A stretch of DNA of 64,000 nucleotides from Psychrobacter sp. LV10R520-6. Lineage in GTDB: Bacteria > Pseudomonadota > Gammaproteobacteria > Pseudomonadales > Moraxellaceae. Below, in pieces: positions 35,398 to 46,388 of this stretch; the first letter of the stretch is position 1; every line of letters starts with the position of its first letter. Location: the NCBI RefSeq assembly GCF_900182925.1, contig NZ_LT900024.1:1798001-1862000 (forward strand), read 5' to 3'. A program made the position numbers and the translations under genes. The notes beneath the pieces were generated by a model. The model worked only from the letters and a program-made list of their open reading frames with translations, did not search any database and was not told the origin of the DNA.

Positions 35398-36504
35398 TTA
35401 ATATTTAACTTGTTGCCATCCAGATGTGGCATGGTGTTCATCTTGATGCGCAAATAGTGGATGCACTTTGGCTTCTTCTAAAGTTAAAACAGGGGTTACG
35501 CAAACATCTGCTGACGCAAAGGTCTCCTGCCAGTAGCGAAGCGGCTGGCTTGCAAAAGTCTCAGTCACTTTCCTCAAAGCCTCTTTACTGTCCGGCGTAT
35601 TGGGCATGACCCCAAGTTGCCAATGTGTTGCTTTAAGCTCAGGCAACGCTAGCACGTCGCATAAGCCTTGCCAAAACTTGAGCTCTAGAGAGCCCACTGC
35701 CATATAGCGATCGTCAGCCGTTTTATATAGACGGTAGCAAGGTAGTAACCCACCCAAAAAGTCATACTGTGGTGGCGGGTTTCGACCTGAGAAGCTTTTG
35801 ACCAGCGTCCCTGTCGCTTTTGGCATGACCATATGCTGGTATAAGCTATGGGTCATGCTGACCGCGATATGTCGACCTTTGCCCGTCCGCTGGGCGGCGA
35901 ATACAGCAGCCAATAACGCAATCACTGCGGTATCACTACCACCAGCCAGATCTGCAAACTGGATGTTAGGCATGGCCTGCTCGCCTTTAGCCGTTTTTAA
36001 CTGATCAAGGACGCCACTCATGGCCATAAAGTTGATATCGTGACCGGCTTTATCAGCCCACTCATGCTTAATATCGTCACCAATTTCTGACCCATACCCA
36101 GTGATGGATACGATAACCAGCTGTGGATTGATGGCATGAACGGTCTTGGCATCTAAACCCATGCCTTCTAATACCCCCGGACGGAAGCTATCGAGCATGA
36201 CATCCGCGTCTTTTAGATGCGCCTTGATTGACTCGATACCTTTAGGATCACGAAAGTCATATTTTTCAATAGTCTTACCGTGATTTAAAGCTTCAAACAG
36301 TCCCCCTAATGCGCGGGCAGGATCACCATTTTTGGGCTCAATCTTGATGATCTCTGCTCCTAAATCGGCAAGCAGACGGGTTGCAAAAGGTCCTGGTAGA
36401 TTGCGAGTCAAATCGACGACTCGCAATCCTTGTAAGCAATCAGTCATCTGGCTGATACCTGATGAGGTACTTGATGCCGCATTTAAGGATGTGTTGTTAG
36501 GCAT
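35398..36504 (-). CDS. CaiB/BaiF-family (class III) CoA-transferase or acyl-CoA racemase
   Basis: 368 residues. N-terminal LRVVDLTRNLPGPFATRLLADLGAEIIKIEP, the substrate strand SITGYG, and the catalytic Asp region in FADLAGGSDTA are characteristic of class III CoA-transferases and alpha-methylacyl-CoA racemases. Its start overlaps the end of the FadB-like gene by eight bases, so it is in the same operon. With beta-oxidation neighbours, a 2-methylacyl-CoA racemase role for branched-chain acids is plausible; sequence alone does not separate this from CoA transfer. Confidence 0.8.
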   Translation of the reverse strand: MPNNTSLNAASSTSSGISQMTDCLQGLRVVDLTRNLPGPFATRLLADLGAEIIKIEPKNGDPARALGGLFEALNHGKTIEKYDFRDPKGIESIKAHLKDADVMLDSFRPGVLEGMGLDAKTVHAINPQLVIVSITGYGSEIGDDIKHEWADKAGHDINFMAMSGVLDQLKTAKGEQAMPNIQFADLAGGSDTAVIALLAAVFAAQRTGKGRHIAVSMTHSLYQHMVMPKATGTLVKSFSGRNPPPQYDFLGGLLPCYRLYKTADDRYMAVGSLELKFWQGLCDVLALPELKATHWQLGVMPNTPDSKEALRKVTETFASQPLRYWQETFASADVCVTPVLTLEEAKVHPLFAHQDEHHATSGWQQVKY

Positions 36505-38689
36505 CGGTAAACTCCTTGCCTTTTTCAGCCATGTCTACTACGATTTGTGCTGGTGCAAAACGGTCGCCATACTGCTCAGCAAGCTCACGGCTACGAGCAA
36601 CGAACTTGTCTACGCCCAGCGCATTGATGAACTGTAGCGTGCCACCATGCTGCGGCGCAAAGCCCCAACCAAAAATAGAGCCCACGTTGGTATCTGCGAC
36701 AGAGCGTACGACATCTTCCTCATAGCATTTGGCTGATTCGTTGGCTTGAATGAACAATAAGCGGTCAACTAAGTCTTGTTGTGATGGCTGCTCTGCACTT
36801 GTGGGGAACAAATTGGTCAATTCAGGCCATAAGCGCTTCTCGCCATTTTCTGGATAGTCATAGAAACCTTTACCCGCTTTTTTGCCTTCACGGCTATGCT
36901 CTTGACCCACGACTTTTAGCACGTCATAAGAAGGACGATTGGCCTGAGGCTTACCTTCAGCTTCTAGGTCTTTATTGGTCTGTTCAGTAATATGTATAAC
37001 CAAACTTAAAGACACTTCATCTTGTAGCGCTAATGGCGGCATTGGCATACCTGCTTTCATACCCGCCACTTCGATACTGCGTGGATGAACCCCTTCACCT
37101 AGCATAGTGATACCTTCTGACACATAGGTAGCGAAAACACGTGAGGTGTAGAAACCACGGCTGTCATTAACCACAATAGGGGTCTTACCAATTTGTAATA
37201 CATAGTCAAAGGCTTTGGCTAAGGTTTCATCATCGGTTTCTTCACCCATGATAATTTCTACCAATGGCATCTTGTCCACAGGTGAGAAGAAATGCAGACC
37301 GATAAACTGGTTCGGGCGCTTACTGGCAGCAGCTAGACCAGTGATTGGTAATGTCGACGTATTTGAAGCATAGATCGCTGACTCAGGAATAACCGCTTCA
37401 GATTGTTGAGTACATTTTGCTTTTATTTCACGGTTTTCAAAGACCGCTTCAATGATTAAATCACAACCTTCTAGGTCATCATAAGAGACCGTGGTTTCAA
37501 TCTTACTCAATAAAGCATGTTTTTTCTCTTCAGTTGAGCGACCACGGCTGATGGCTTTGTCAAGAATCTTTGTTGAGTATTCTTTCCCTTTATCCGCTGA
37601 CTCAATGTCTCTATCTAGCAAGACCACTTCAATGCCGACTTTGGCTGAGACGTAGGCAATACCAGCACCCATCATACCAGCCCCAAGCACACCGACCTTT
37701 TTAGTCTTATACTTATCAAAGCCATCAGGACGTGATTGACCTTTTTTGATGCTGTTAAGCTGGGTCCACAGGGTATTGATCATATTTTTGGCTTCAGGAG
37801 AAAGCACGCACGCTACAAAATAACGCGATTCAATTTCTAAACCTGTATCGATGTCGACCATACAGCCTTCAAACACACACGACATAATGTGTGTAATGGC
37901 AGGATAGTTGCCATGTGATTTTTGGTTCGCCATCGCTGGTGCAATAGAAAACATCTGTACAACGCTGGGATGCTTGCTGTCGCCGCCCGGAATTTTAAAC
38001 CCTTTTTTATCCCATGGCTGTTGCGCTTTAGGATTGGCTTTGATCCACTCTTTGGCTTGCTGTAGCATATCTGCTTGGTCACTGGCAGTCGCATCGATAA
38101 GACCGATGTCTCTTGCGGCTCCAGGACACAATTCTGTACCCTGAGTCATTAACTCCAGTGCTTTTTGGATACCGACTAAGCGTGGCAGACGCTGAGTGCC
38201 ACCGCCACCGGGCAGCAAACCCAACTTGACTTCTGGCAGACCGAGCTTAGTCTTAGGCGAGTCAATAGCAATACGATAATGACAAGCTAAAGCAATCTCA
38301 AGACCACCGCCTAGCGCCGTGCCTGTCATAGCAGCGACTACTGGCTTACCAGATAGCTCTAGTTTGCGCAGACTGCCTTTGAGGTCTTCAACCAGTTCAA
38401 ACGCTTGTTCAGCAGTTTTGATATTACCCAATGAATCAATATCGGCACCGACAACAAAGGTCTCTTTGCCTGAGGTTAAGATCAAGCCTTTAGCAGACTC
38501 ATCAGTAGCAAAGCTGTCGGTCAACGTGGCAAAGGATTCAGTGAATCCATCGCCGATGACATTCATTCTGCGATCGCTTTGATCAATAGTTACTGTGACG
38601 ATACCATCATCATCACGCTGGGCAGCAAAGCTTGCCAATGCATTAATGGCGTTTACGCTATCCATGTTATCTGTGTTATTTATAGTCAT
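36497..38689 (-). CDS. bifunctional enoyl-CoA hydratase / 3-hydroxyacyl-CoA dehydrogenase
   Basis: 730-residue FadB/FadJ-like multifunctional beta-oxidation protein. The N-terminal crotonase domain carries both catalytic Glu positions (GGGLEIALACHYR and GLPEVKLGLLPGGGGTQ). After a linker, the NAD-binding domain starts VGVLGAGMMGAGIAYVSA and holds LHFFSPVDKMPLVEI with the catalytic His. Two C-terminal dehydrogenase repeats follow. It lies upstream of the CoA-transferase and downstream of a thiolase, on the same strand. It may form an alpha2-beta2-like complex with the thiolase, as known for FadB-FadA. Confidence 0.9.
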   Translation of the reverse strand: MTINNTDNMDSVNAINALASFAAQRDDDGIVTVTIDQSDRRMNVIGDGFTESFATLTDSFATDESAKGLILTSGKETFVVGADIDSLGNIKTAEQAFELVEDLKGSLRKLELSGKPVVAAMTGTALGGGLEIALACHYRIAIDSPKTKLGLPEVKLGLLPGGGGTQRLPRLVGIQKALELMTQGTELCPGAARDIGLIDATASDQADMLQQAKEWIKANPKAQQPWDKKGFKIPGGDSKHPSVVQMFSIAPAMANQKSHGNYPAITHIMSCVFEGCMVDIDTGLEIESRYFVACVLSPEAKNMINTLWTQLNSIKKGQSRPDGFDKYKTKKVGVLGAGMMGAGIAYVSAKVGIEVVLLDRDIESADKGKEYSTKILDKAISRGRSTEEKKHALLSKIETTVSYDDLEGCDLIIEAVFENREIKAKCTQQSEAVIPESAIYASNTSTLPITGLAAASKRPNQFIGLHFFSPVDKMPLVEIIMGEETDDETLAKAFDYVLQIGKTPIVVNDSRGFYTSRVFATYVSEGITMLGEGVHPRSIEVAGMKAGMPMPPLALQDEVSLSLVIHITEQTNKDLEAEGKPQANRPSYDVLKVVGQEHSREGKKAGKGFYDYPENGEKRLWPELTNLFPTSAEQPSQQDLVDRLLFIQANESAKCYEEDVVRSVADTNVGSIFGWGFAPQHGGTLQFINALGVDKFVARSRELAEQYGDRFAPAQIVVDMAEKGKEFTDA

Positions 38690-38779
38690 CCTAAATCCCT
38701 TTTATATGCGGTTGCTTCCAATCTAATTAATGACACTCTTCTAACTAATGACACTCTAAATTGATAACGGTTTATTGAT

Positions 38780-39988
38780 CTATACGCGCTCGATGAGGGT
38801 AGCGATGCCCATGCCGCCGCCGACGCATAGTGTAATCATTGCCGTTTTTAGATCTCGCCGTTCTAGCTCGTCAAGTACGGTCGTCATCAACATGGCTCCA
38901 GTGGCGCCAAGCGGATGACCCATAGCAATAGCACCGCCATTAACGTTAACGATATCTAGCGAGACATTAAAATCTCTTGCCGTTTTTAGCGGTACGGCAG
39001 CAAAAGCTTCGTTAATCTCCCAGAGATCAATATCTGATGCTTGCATACCTGCTTTATCAAGCACTTTTTGACACGCAGGGGTAGGACCTGTCAACATAAT
39101 GGTTGGCTCAGAGCCAATCACGGCGCCCATGGTAATCTTGGCACGCGGTTTTAGACCTGCTTTTGTACCAGCAGCAGCGCTACCAATTAAGCAAAGCGCA
39201 GCGCCATCGACGATACCCGAAGAGTTGCCCGCATGGTGGACATGATTGACTTTTTCAATGGTGGTGTATTTATCTAATATCACGCTATCAAAGCCCATTT
39301 TACCGGGCATAACGAACGAAGGATTGAGACCAGCTAAGGTTGCAACATCAGTATTAGGACGGATAGTTTCATCTTTGTCCAATAACACCATGCCGTTAAG
39401 ATCAGTGACAGGAACGACTGATTTATCATTGTATCCATTATCCCAAGCGCTGGCTGCGCGGCGATGTGATTCGACAGCAAACTCATCGACGTCCGTGCGA
39501 CTAAAGCCTGCTAACGTGGCGATCGTATCAGCGCCGACCCCTTGTGGTACAAAGCCTGTGGCCTCGTTAACGCGCGGATCCATATACCACGCACCGCCAT
39601 CAGAACCCATTGGTACACGGCTCATAGATTCAACGCCGCCTGCTGCAACCATATCTTCCATACCTGACATGACTTTGGCGGCGGCAAGGTTAATAGATTC
39701 AAGACCTGATGCGCAGAACCGCGACAAGGTTAAACCAGCCACACTTTCAGCCCAGCCTGCATCAAGGACTGCGATGCGAGCAATATCTGAGCCTTGTTCG
39801 CCAACGGGTGTCACACAGCCAAGCACCACATCATCGACCAAGCTGGTGTCGAGATTGTGGCGCTGTTGCATCTCTTTCAATAGCGTGCGGACGAGCCAAA
39901 TGGGTGTCGCTTGATAAAGCGCCCCGTCTTTTTTTCCTTTACCGCGAGGCGTTCGAATCGAATCGTAGATATAAGCGGTCTCAGTCAT
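38780..39988 (-). CDS. acetyl-CoA C-acetyltransferase (thiolase)
   Basis: 402 residues. The nucleophile C92 is in [10 protein letters not shown], the active-site His in GHPLGATGA, and the second Cys in LCVGGGMG near the C-terminus. This completes the beta-oxidation cycle with the FadB-like and acyl-CoA dehydrogenase genes on the same strand. A 90-base gap precedes the FadB-like gene. Chain-length preference, and whether it acts mainly in degradation, are not visible from sequence. Confidence 0.9.
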   Translation of the reverse strand: MTETAYIYDSIRTPRGKGKKDGALYQATPIWLVRTLLKEMQQRHNLDTSLVDDVVLGCVTPVGEQGSDIARIAVLDAGWAESVAGLTLSRFCASGLESINLAAAKVMSGMEDMVAAGGVESMSRVPMGSDGGAWYMDPRVNEATGFVPQGVGADTIATLAGFSRTDVDEFAVESHRRAASAWDNGYNDKSVVPVTDLNGMVLLDKDETIRPNTDVATLAGLNPSFVMPGKMGFDSVILDKYTTIEKVNHVHHAGNSSGIVDGAALCLIGSAAAGTKAGLKPRAKITMGAVIGSEPTIMLTGPTPACQKVLDKAGMQASDIDLWEINEAFAAVPLKTARDFNVSLDIVNVNGGAIAMGHPLGATGAMLMTTVLDELERRDLKTAMITLCVGGGMGIATLIERV

Positions 39989-40099
39989 AAAAAATCCCTA
40001 TTTATAGTTGATAAATAATGAAGTATTGAGGAGACAATAGTCTCCTCAATCAAATGATGAATAGTACGAGCTGATCAAAACTGACGGGTGAGAATGGTA

Positions 40100-41251
40100 T
40101 TACATAAAGCGTGATGCCAGCTCTTTCATGATCTCGTTCGTACCACCATAGATCTTTTGTACCCGCGCATCTGCATACAAGCGCGCAATAGGGTATTCCA
40201 TCATGTAGCCGTAACCACCGAATAATTGCACACATTCATCCATCACGATGCATTGCTTTTCAGTGACCCAATACTTTATCAATGCGGCATGTTGTACCGT
40301 GAGTTTTTTCTCTAAAAGTGCTTCAATAGCCGCATCGCACAAGGCACTCGAGGCAATATAATGAGTATTGCACTCTGCCAACTTAAAGCGGGTATTTTGA
40401 AAGCTCCATACCGGTTTGCCAAAAGCAGTACGCTGTTTGGTATAGTCAATGGTCAAGTCCAGCGCCAGCTTCATCGCTCCAATACCGGCAAGCGCTACAA
40501 TTAAGCGCTCCTGCGGTAGCTCTTGCATCAACTGCATAAAGCCCATGCCCTCTACAGTACCCAACAAGTTTGCTTGCGGTACGCGCATATTAGTAAAGAA
40601 CAGCTCCGAGGTATCTTGCGATGCCAACCCAAGTTTTTTTAGCTTTTTACCGCGCTCAAACCCTGGGGCATTATCCGTATCAACCACGATCAGCGACACG
40701 CCTTGGGCGCCTTTTTCTCTATCGGTTTTGCACGCCACAATAATTAAATTGCCTAATTGTCCATTGGTAATAAAGGTCTTTGAGCCATTGATAATATAAT
40801 CGTCACCCTCTTTGACCGCATAAGTTTTGATGTTTTGCAGATCAGAGCCGGTACCTGGCTCAGTCATCGCAATCGCCCCAATCATCTCACCCGTTGCCAT
40901 TTTAGGGAGCCATGCTTGCTTTTGCGCTTCTGTTCCGTGATGTAGGATATAAGGCGCCACAATACCGGAATGCAAAAAGCCGCCAAAACCTGCTTGATTG
41001 GCTTCTGACTGCGCATAAATAAGCGCCGCTTCATGGCGAAAGTCACCACCTGCGCCGCCGTATTCTTCTGGCATGGACGCACATAAAAAACCCATCTCGC
41101 CCGCCTCCAACCAAGCTTCACGATCGAGCATACCGTTTTCACGCCATTTTTCGTCGTGCGCTTCCCATTTTTTAAACAACTTGAGCGCACTCTCTTGCAA
41201 CATCTCAATCTCTTCATCTATCCATCTGGGCTTAAAACATTCAATCGTCAT
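40100..41251 (-). CDS. acyl-CoA dehydrogenase
   Basis: FAD enzyme for the first oxidation step of acyl-CoA. The 383-residue protein has the family signatures GAIAMTEPGTGSDLQ, FITNGQLGN, and C-terminal QLFGGYGYMMEYPIARLYADARVQKIYGGTNEIM, where the Glu after YGGTN is a catalytic-base position in many members. It is first in the minus-strand oxidation block and divergent from a TetR regulator. The spacer between them carries two matching inverted repeats. The substrate may be long-chain or branched. Confidence 0.9.
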   Translation of the reverse strand: MTIECFKPRWIDEEIEMLQESALKLFKKWEAHDEKWRENGMLDREAWLEAGEMGFLCASMPEEYGGAGGDFRHEAALIYAQSEANQAGFGGFLHSGIVAPYILHHGTEAQKQAWLPKMATGEMIGAIAMTEPGTGSDLQNIKTYAVKEGDDYIINGSKTFITNGQLGNLIIVACKTDREKGAQGVSLIVVDTDNAPGFERGKKLKKLGLASQDTSELFFTNMRVPQANLLGTVEGMGFMQLMQELPQERLIVALAGIGAMKLALDLTIDYTKQRTAFGKPVWSFQNTRFKLAECNTHYIASSALCDAAIEALLEKKLTVQHAALIKYWVTEKQCIVMDECVQLFGGYGYMMEYPIARLYADARVQKIYGGTNEIMKELASRFM

Positions 41252-41378
41252 GGGTCCATCCTTGGTCTTGAGTTAATAAATAGGGTTAATAAATCAGGTT
41301 TATAAAATCATCAAGGGTCATTCATGGCAACTCATAAATAAGCATGTCCTCTCATTTGTTCTACGACTTGATAATAAG

Positions 41379-41394
41379 GGTAATAATAATTACC
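41379..41394. promoter_or_regulatory. inverted-repeat operator candidate, site 1
   Basis: Perfect GGTAAT-N4-ATTACC in the acyl-CoA dehydrogenase/tetR spacer, about 130 bases upstream of the dehydrogenase start. The same motif recurs 118 bases away. Symmetry and position suit a TetR-family dimer. Confidence 0.5.
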
Positions 41395-41496
41395 AATAAA
41401 AACTGATAAGGTATGCTTTTATTTGCTTGCCTTTCCTTGTAACTAATAAGCATACTGACAAATAACAGCGTCTCAAGCAATAGCTACTTAAATTAT

Positions 41497-41512
41497 GGTA
41501 ATCCTAATTACT
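41497..41512. promoter_or_regulatory. inverted-repeat operator candidate, site 2
   Basis: GGTAAT-N4-ATTACT, one mismatch from site 1, about 100 bases before the tetR start. Nearby ATTAATGATTGATG occurs twice in tandem (about 41541-41570). Otherwise the 363-base spacer shows no gene. Confidence 0.5.
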
Positions 41513-41614
41513 CTTGATAACTGATTTTTGTTCCCATTCTATTAATGATTGATGCCATTAATGATTGATGATATCAAGGTCAACTGATTCTCTTACTCTA
41601 CCTTGGATACTTAT

Positions 41615-42247
41615 ATGAGCCGTCCTAAACCTTCTATCACCACTGCCCCACTTTCAGCCATGCGCCAATCAACGCTCGATAGAATTGAGCAAGCGGTGCT
41701 ACACCTGTTCGATGGTCGTGATGCCAGTGAGGTGACCATGACCGAGATTGCCAACAGCGCCAATGTGTCGCTGCAAACACTGTATAAATACTTTGGTGAC
41801 AAACAAACTGTTATTTATACTATATTGGATCGGGTGTTGGCACGATTGGCTGCTCGTATGATTGATCACCTGCAAGGCATTGATAGCGTTAAAGAACGTT
41901 TGCGTAAGACGCTATGGGTCTGTTTTGATTTTGTTGACTCAAACCCGAATGCGGTGATGGTACTATCGACGGCGGTGCCGGTATCCCGCTACCGTAACAT
42001 TGCTATTTATGAGAATAGGATGCTGCTTGATGCGTTTTTGACGGTATTAGCAGATGGTCAAAGCCGCGGCATTCTGAACGATGCCGTACCGCTTTATACC
42101 CTGTTTGATGTCTATATGGGTTTTATCAGCCGACTGGGACTCATGCATATCGTCCGGCAACATTCTGGTCCCATTACTGATGATTTTGATGCGTTATTTA
42201 CTATCTTGTGGCGGGCAATGTCTATGCCTGAATCACAAACCATTTGA
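41615..42247 (+). CDS. TetR-family regulator of the fatty-acid oxidation block
   Basis: 210 residues. The N-terminal helix-turn-helix is TLDRIEQAVLHLF...VTMTEIANSANVSLQTLYKYFGDKQTVIY, typical of TetR, with a helical ligand domain after it. An upstream TTG (41603) is in frame, but the ATG at 41615 is preferred. It is divergent from the acyl-CoA dehydrogenase, with repeated palindromes between, so it probably senses an acyl-CoA and represses that operon and itself. Ligand is inferred, not shown. Confidence 0.8.
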   Translation: MSRPKPSITTAPLSAMRQSTLDRIEQAVLHLFDGRDASEVTMTEIANSANVSLQTLYKYFGDKQTVIYTILDRVLARLAARMIDHLQGIDSVKERLRKTLWVCFDFVDSNPNAVMVLSTAVPVSRYRNIAIYENRMLLDAFLTVLADGQSRGILNDAVPLYTLFDVYMGFISRLGLMHIVRQHSGPITDDFDALFTILWRAMSMPESQTI

Positions 42248-42303
42248 TAAGAAAAACCAGTGTGATACCGTAAAGTGGGCTGATTTAACCTCAAAAAATA
42301 AGC

Positions 42304-42338
42304 AAAAAAAAACCCCAGCTATTTAACTGGAGTTTTTC
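42304..42338 (-). terminator. terminator for betT (and possibly tetR)
   Basis: On the minus strand AACTCCAG pairs with CTGGGGTT (one G-U pair) and is followed by nine T. The plus-strand version has a mismatch but a T run, so it may also end tetR. Confidence 0.7.
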
Positions 42339-42413
42339 TTTATTGTATAGAACTTACGCTGCACTAGATCACAGTATAATAACTTGCTAACTATAGTTAA
42401 CGGTCTAGATTGG

Positions 42414-44474
42414 CTAGCGTTCTAAATGTAGATACTGCATATGACGCTCATATTGATTGAGAATATCGACCAATACTTGCTCTTTGGTGTAGCCAACCAG
42501 ATCATACTCTTGCGAGCCATCACTTAAGAACACCTCAGCTCTGTAGTAATGTTCAGCCAGTTTGCTTGAGGTATTAAGCGTGAAGTTAGGACGTTCAGCT
42601 TTTACCAAATTGACTTCATAAATAAAGTCATCTTGATCGCCATGGCCGACTTGTAATTTCAGACCCTCTATTTGAACGCTCTTTTGGTCCTTACCTTGAT
42701 CTATATCTTGACCAATATGCTCAAGATTACGGACATTTAAAGCCGTTTTGAGACCACCTGCTTTTAGCTCATCTTCAACTTCAGTCATGGCAGGCAATAC
42801 AATGGTCTGTAAAAAACGCTCAACTTGTGCATGTTTAGGGAAGCTAACAATACGTTGCAAGCGCGCCTTCCAGCTTTTGCCATTATCCAGCACATTAGCC
42901 GTACCTATCGTACTCGCTTTGCGTTTATTGCCCTCTTCTTTTAGTGATTTCCACATGGCTACCATATAGAGCACTAAGATAATTGAGAACGGCAATCCTG
43001 CTATAACAGAAACCGATTGCAGTGAGGCAAATCCGCCGGCAAATAGCAAGCCTAGCGTGATAAGACCGGTCGCCGCTGCCCAAAATAAACGTAACCAAAC
43101 GGGTGCATCGACACCATTAGTCAGGCCTCTTGAGCTCAAATTAGCCAATACTAAAGCGCCTGAGTCAGCTGATGTGATAAAGAATACCAAGCCAATAATA
43201 ACCCCCGCAAGAGACAGCACATCACTGTACGGATAATACTCAAATAACGCAAACAGACCCATTGCAGCATCGTTAACAGCGACCTCACCAAGCTCAGTGG
43301 CACCATTAGCAACCAATTCTATTGCCGAGTTACCAAAGATAGAGAACCAGGCAAAGATGAAACCTAGGGGAATGAACATCACGCCAAAGACGAACTCACG
43401 TAAGGTACGACCACGGCTGATACGAGCAATAAACAAGCCTACAAACGGCGCCCATGCCACCCACCACGCCCAGAAAAACACGGTCCAGCCTGACTTCCAT
43501 TCGGCACCAGCAGCACCATCGTAAGCATAGACATCAAAGGTCTTAGCAACGATGGTTTGGAAGTATTGACCTATATTCTGAGTAAATGTATTAAGCAGAT
43601 AAACCGTATTGCCCATCACCAACATCGCAACCAGCAATAATATAGCGGCTATCATATTGAACTCGGATAAACGGCGTACACCTCTCTCAACACCGGTCAT
43701 GGCTGAGATAGCCGCTGCCGCGACCACACCGACGATAATAAAAGTCTGAACCATTTTACTCGATTCAATACCGAAGACATGCGTCAGTCCCGCATTGGCC
43801 TGTAATATGCCAATCCCTAGACTGGTCGCAATACCCATCAACGTACATACGACGCCAAAAGTATCAATACCATCACCCAGCCAGCCCTTAATTAAGCGCT
43901 CACCAAAGATTGGGGTTAAGGGAGAACGCAGTGCCAGTGGCATGTTTTTGCGATAAGCAAAGTAGGCCAGCGCCATACCGATTAGCGCATATATGCCCCA
44001 ACCATGCAGACCCCAATGTAAAAACGTTTGGGAGACAGCTTGGCGCATGGCCTCTTCACTTGCCGGCGTAAGTCCAGCATGTGGCGTGAGGTAATGCATT
44101 AAGGGCTCGGAGGCACCAAAGAATAGCAAGTCGATGCCAATACCCGCTGAAAACAACATCGCCGCCCATGCTAAAAAGGGAAATTGCGCCTTTTCATGGT
44201 CTTGACCAAGCTTGATATCACCATATTTAGAGAACCCGACAAATAAGGCAAAAATACTATAAGCGGCAACCACCAGCATGTAATACCAGCCAAAGCTCTC
44301 TGATACCCACGCCATGCCAGCGTCGAGCAAAGCTCCACTATAGGTTGGAAAAACAATGGTCCAAATGATTAATAAAATAGAAATAACAGCTGAGCCCACA
44401 AACACTGTTTTGTTTAGACTCATGGTTTGTGTCGTATCCTCGGAAGGCGAGCTATACATAAAAGAAAACCTCAA
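42414..44474 (-). CDS. betT: BCCT-family choline/betaine transporter BetT
   Basis: 686-residue secondary transporter with about twelve membrane segments. The BCCT signature is WTVFFWAWWVAWAPFVGLFIARISRGRT, and the substrate-site Trp-rich segment FLHWGLHGWGIYALIG is visible. A long cytoplasmic C-terminal extension (about 180 residues, including YEVNLVKAERPNF and YHYRAEVFLSDGSQEYD-like text) is typical of high-capacity BetT proteins, where it takes part in osmotic control. It may start at an internal Met (MSLNKTVFVG). Downstream of betA on the same strand; together they import choline and make betaine. Confidence 0.88.
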   Translation of the reverse strand: MRFSFMYSSPSEDTTQTMSLNKTVFVGSAVISILLIIWTIVFPTYSGALLDAGMAWVSESFGWYYMLVVAAYSIFALFVGFSKYGDIKLGQDHEKAQFPFLAWAAMLFSAGIGIDLLFFGASEPLMHYLTPHAGLTPASEEAMRQAVSQTFLHWGLHGWGIYALIGMALAYFAYRKNMPLALRSPLTPIFGERLIKGWLGDGIDTFGVVCTLMGIATSLGIGILQANAGLTHVFGIESSKMVQTFIIVGVVAAAAISAMTGVERGVRRLSEFNMIAAILLLVAMLVMGNTVYLLNTFTQNIGQYFQTIVAKTFDVYAYDGAAGAEWKSGWTVFFWAWWVAWAPFVGLFIARISRGRTLREFVFGVMFIPLGFIFAWFSIFGNSAIELVANGATELGEVAVNDAAMGLFALFEYYPYSDVLSLAGVIIGLVFFITSADSGALVLANLSSRGLTNGVDAPVWLRLFWAAATGLITLGLLFAGGFASLQSVSVIAGLPFSIILVLYMVAMWKSLKEEGNKRKASTIGTANVLDNGKSWKARLQRIVSFPKHAQVERFLQTIVLPAMTEVEDELKAGGLKTALNVRNLEHIGQDIDQGKDQKSVQIEGLKLQVGHGDQDDFIYEVNLVKAERPNFTLNTSSKLAEHYYRAEVFLSDGSQEYDLVGYTKEQVLVDILNQYERHMQYLHLER

Positions 44475-44610
44475 TAGGTAAAATTAACCACATTCAGGTA
44501 TCACCTTGTCCGCCACAGCGTCACAGCGTCACAGCCTCTTGGCATCATAAAGTCAGGTAATAACAATCAGTAGAGCATTAGTAATTTTCGTTGTTTTAAA
44601 AAGTTAGTAT

Positions 44611-46311
44611 TTATCGAGCAGGACTGTAATCCCGCATCGGCTCACTTCTTAATGGCGCGCCATTCGCAATGTAATAGTCTACGGTCGAACGGGCCAGCTG
44701 CACGCCTTTCATTTTATCAGCGATTTTTTCTGCCATCATAATCGTGGTCGCGTTGAGATTGCCACTGATAATATTGGGCATAATGGACGCATCCACGACG
44801 CGCAGTCCCTCAATACCATGTACTAGCCCCTCTCCGTTGACCACCGCATCACTATGTTCACCCATCGCACAAGTGCATGACGGATGATAAGCGGTCTCAC
44901 TATTCTCACGAACGTAGTCATCTAACTGCTGGTCAGTGACTAAATCTTCAGTGGGTGAGATGGCACGCCCACGGTAAGGATCGAGTGCCGGCTGATGCAT
45001 AATTTCACGAGTGATACGCATCGCTGCACGGAACTCACGCCAATCCTGATCATGAGACATATAGTTAAATAAAATACTGGGATGCGCGCTTGGATCACGC
45101 GAAGTCAATTTCACTCGGCCGCGACTCAGTGAACGCAAAGAGCCGACATGCGCTTGAAAGCTATGAGAATCGCTGGCACTTCGACCGTCATAACGAACGG
45201 CAAGCGGTAAGAAATGATACTGGATATTGGGATGCGTAAAGGTCTCATCAGTACGGATAAAACCGCCACCTTCAAACTGGTTAGAGGCTCCCAGCCCAGT
45301 GCCTTTAAATAACCATTCTGCACCGATAGCGGGCTTATTCCACCATTTATTAGCAGGGGCAATTGAAACTGGTTGCGTACACTCATACTGCATATAAAGT
45401 TCTAGATGGTCTTGTAGATTATTGCCAACACCTGGCAAATCTAGAACCACAGGCACACCCAGTTCTTTAAGCCACTGACCAGGGCCAATACCTGAACGCT
45501 GAAGTAATTGCGGCGTGGCAATTGCACCTGATGAGACAATGACTTCACGAGAAGCATGGAAATTCTTAGTCTGACCGTCGTGCTCTACCTTAACGCCAGT
45601 GGCACGTTTGCCATCGAACAAGATCACATCGGTCAGCGCGCCAGTCAAAATCGTAAGATTACTGCGCGGCTTGGCTTGATCAAGATAACCCCGAGCGGTT
45701 GAAGACCGGCGACCGTTTGGGGTTACAAAACGGTCCATCGGGCCAAAACCTTCTTGCTGATAGCCATTTAGATCTTCGGTGCGAGGATAGCCTGCTTGCA
45801 CGCCCGCTTCAATCATCGCTTGAAACAGCGGATTAACCCTTGGCTTTGAGGTAGTCATTTCGACAGGACCACCCACACCATGATAGTCATTCTCGCCAGC
45901 ATCACGGTTTTCCAGCTTTTTAAAATAAGGTAGGCAATCCGCATAGGTCCAATCTTCTAGACCTTCTATCTTAGCCCAGTCGTCAAAGTCCAAGGCATTG
46001 CCGCGGATATAGCACATGCCATTAATTAAGGATGAGCCGCCAAGGCCTTTACCGCGACCACAGTCCATGACCCGGTTATTCATATAGGGCTCAGGATCGG
46101 TATTATAGCCCCAATTGTAGGTTGTCCCTTGCAAAGGCATCGCCAAAGCTGCTGGCATTTGCGTGCGGAAGTCTAGCCGATAATCTGGACGGCCTGCTTC
46201 TAATAACAACACCTTGATATCGGCATCCTCAGTCAAGCGCGTGGCCAACACGTTTCCCGCTGACCCTGCGCCGACAATGATATAGTCATATTCAGATATG
46301 GTTGATGACAT
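44611..46311 (-). CDS. betA: choline dehydrogenase
   Basis: FAD-dependent GMC-family oxidoreductase converting choline to betaine aldehyde. The dinucleotide fold is [20 protein letters not shown] at the N-terminus. GMC signatures are [18 protein letters not shown] and [17 protein letters not shown]. The active-site region is HPSCTCAMG, with a final [15 protein letters not shown]. At 566 residues it is a usual BetA length. It lies 78 bases after betB and 136 bases before betT, on the same strand. Confidence 0.93.
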   Translation of the reverse strand: MSSTISEYDYIIVGAGSAGNVLATRLTEDADIKVLLLEAGRPDYRLDFRTQMPAALAMPLQGTTYNWGYNTDPEPYMNNRVMDCGRGKGLGGSSLINGMCYIRGNALDFDDWAKIEGLEDWTYADCLPYFKKLENRDAGENDYHGVGGPVEMTTSKPRVNPLFQAMIEAGVQAGYPRTEDLNGYQQEGFGPMDRFVTPNGRRSSTARGYLDQAKPRSNLTILTGALTDVILFDGKRATGVKVEHDGQTKNFHASREVIVSSGAIATPQLLQRSGIGPGQWLKELGVPVVLDLPGVGNNLQDHLELYMQYECTQPVSIAPANKWWNKPAIGAEWLFKGTGLGASNQFEGGGFIRTDETFTHPNIQYHFLPLAVRYDGRSASDSHSFQAHVGSLRSLSRGRVKLTSRDPSAHPSILFNYMSHDQDWREFRAAMRITREIMHQPALDPYRGRAISPTEDLVTDQQLDDYVRENSETAYHPSCTCAMGEHSDAVVNGEGLVHGIEGLRVVDASIMPNIISGNLNATTIMMAEKIADKMKGVQLARSTVDYYIANGAPLRSEPMRDYSPAR

Positions 46312-46388
46312 AAAAACCTCTTCAATATTAGTAATTAAATAGCAGATATTAAAAAATAATCGCTAAAACAAACCTTAAAAACTCGCCA

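Noticed and set aside
44513-44534. Short CACAGCGT tandem repeat between betA and betT
   Set aside because: Under three units, noncoding, no clear consequence.
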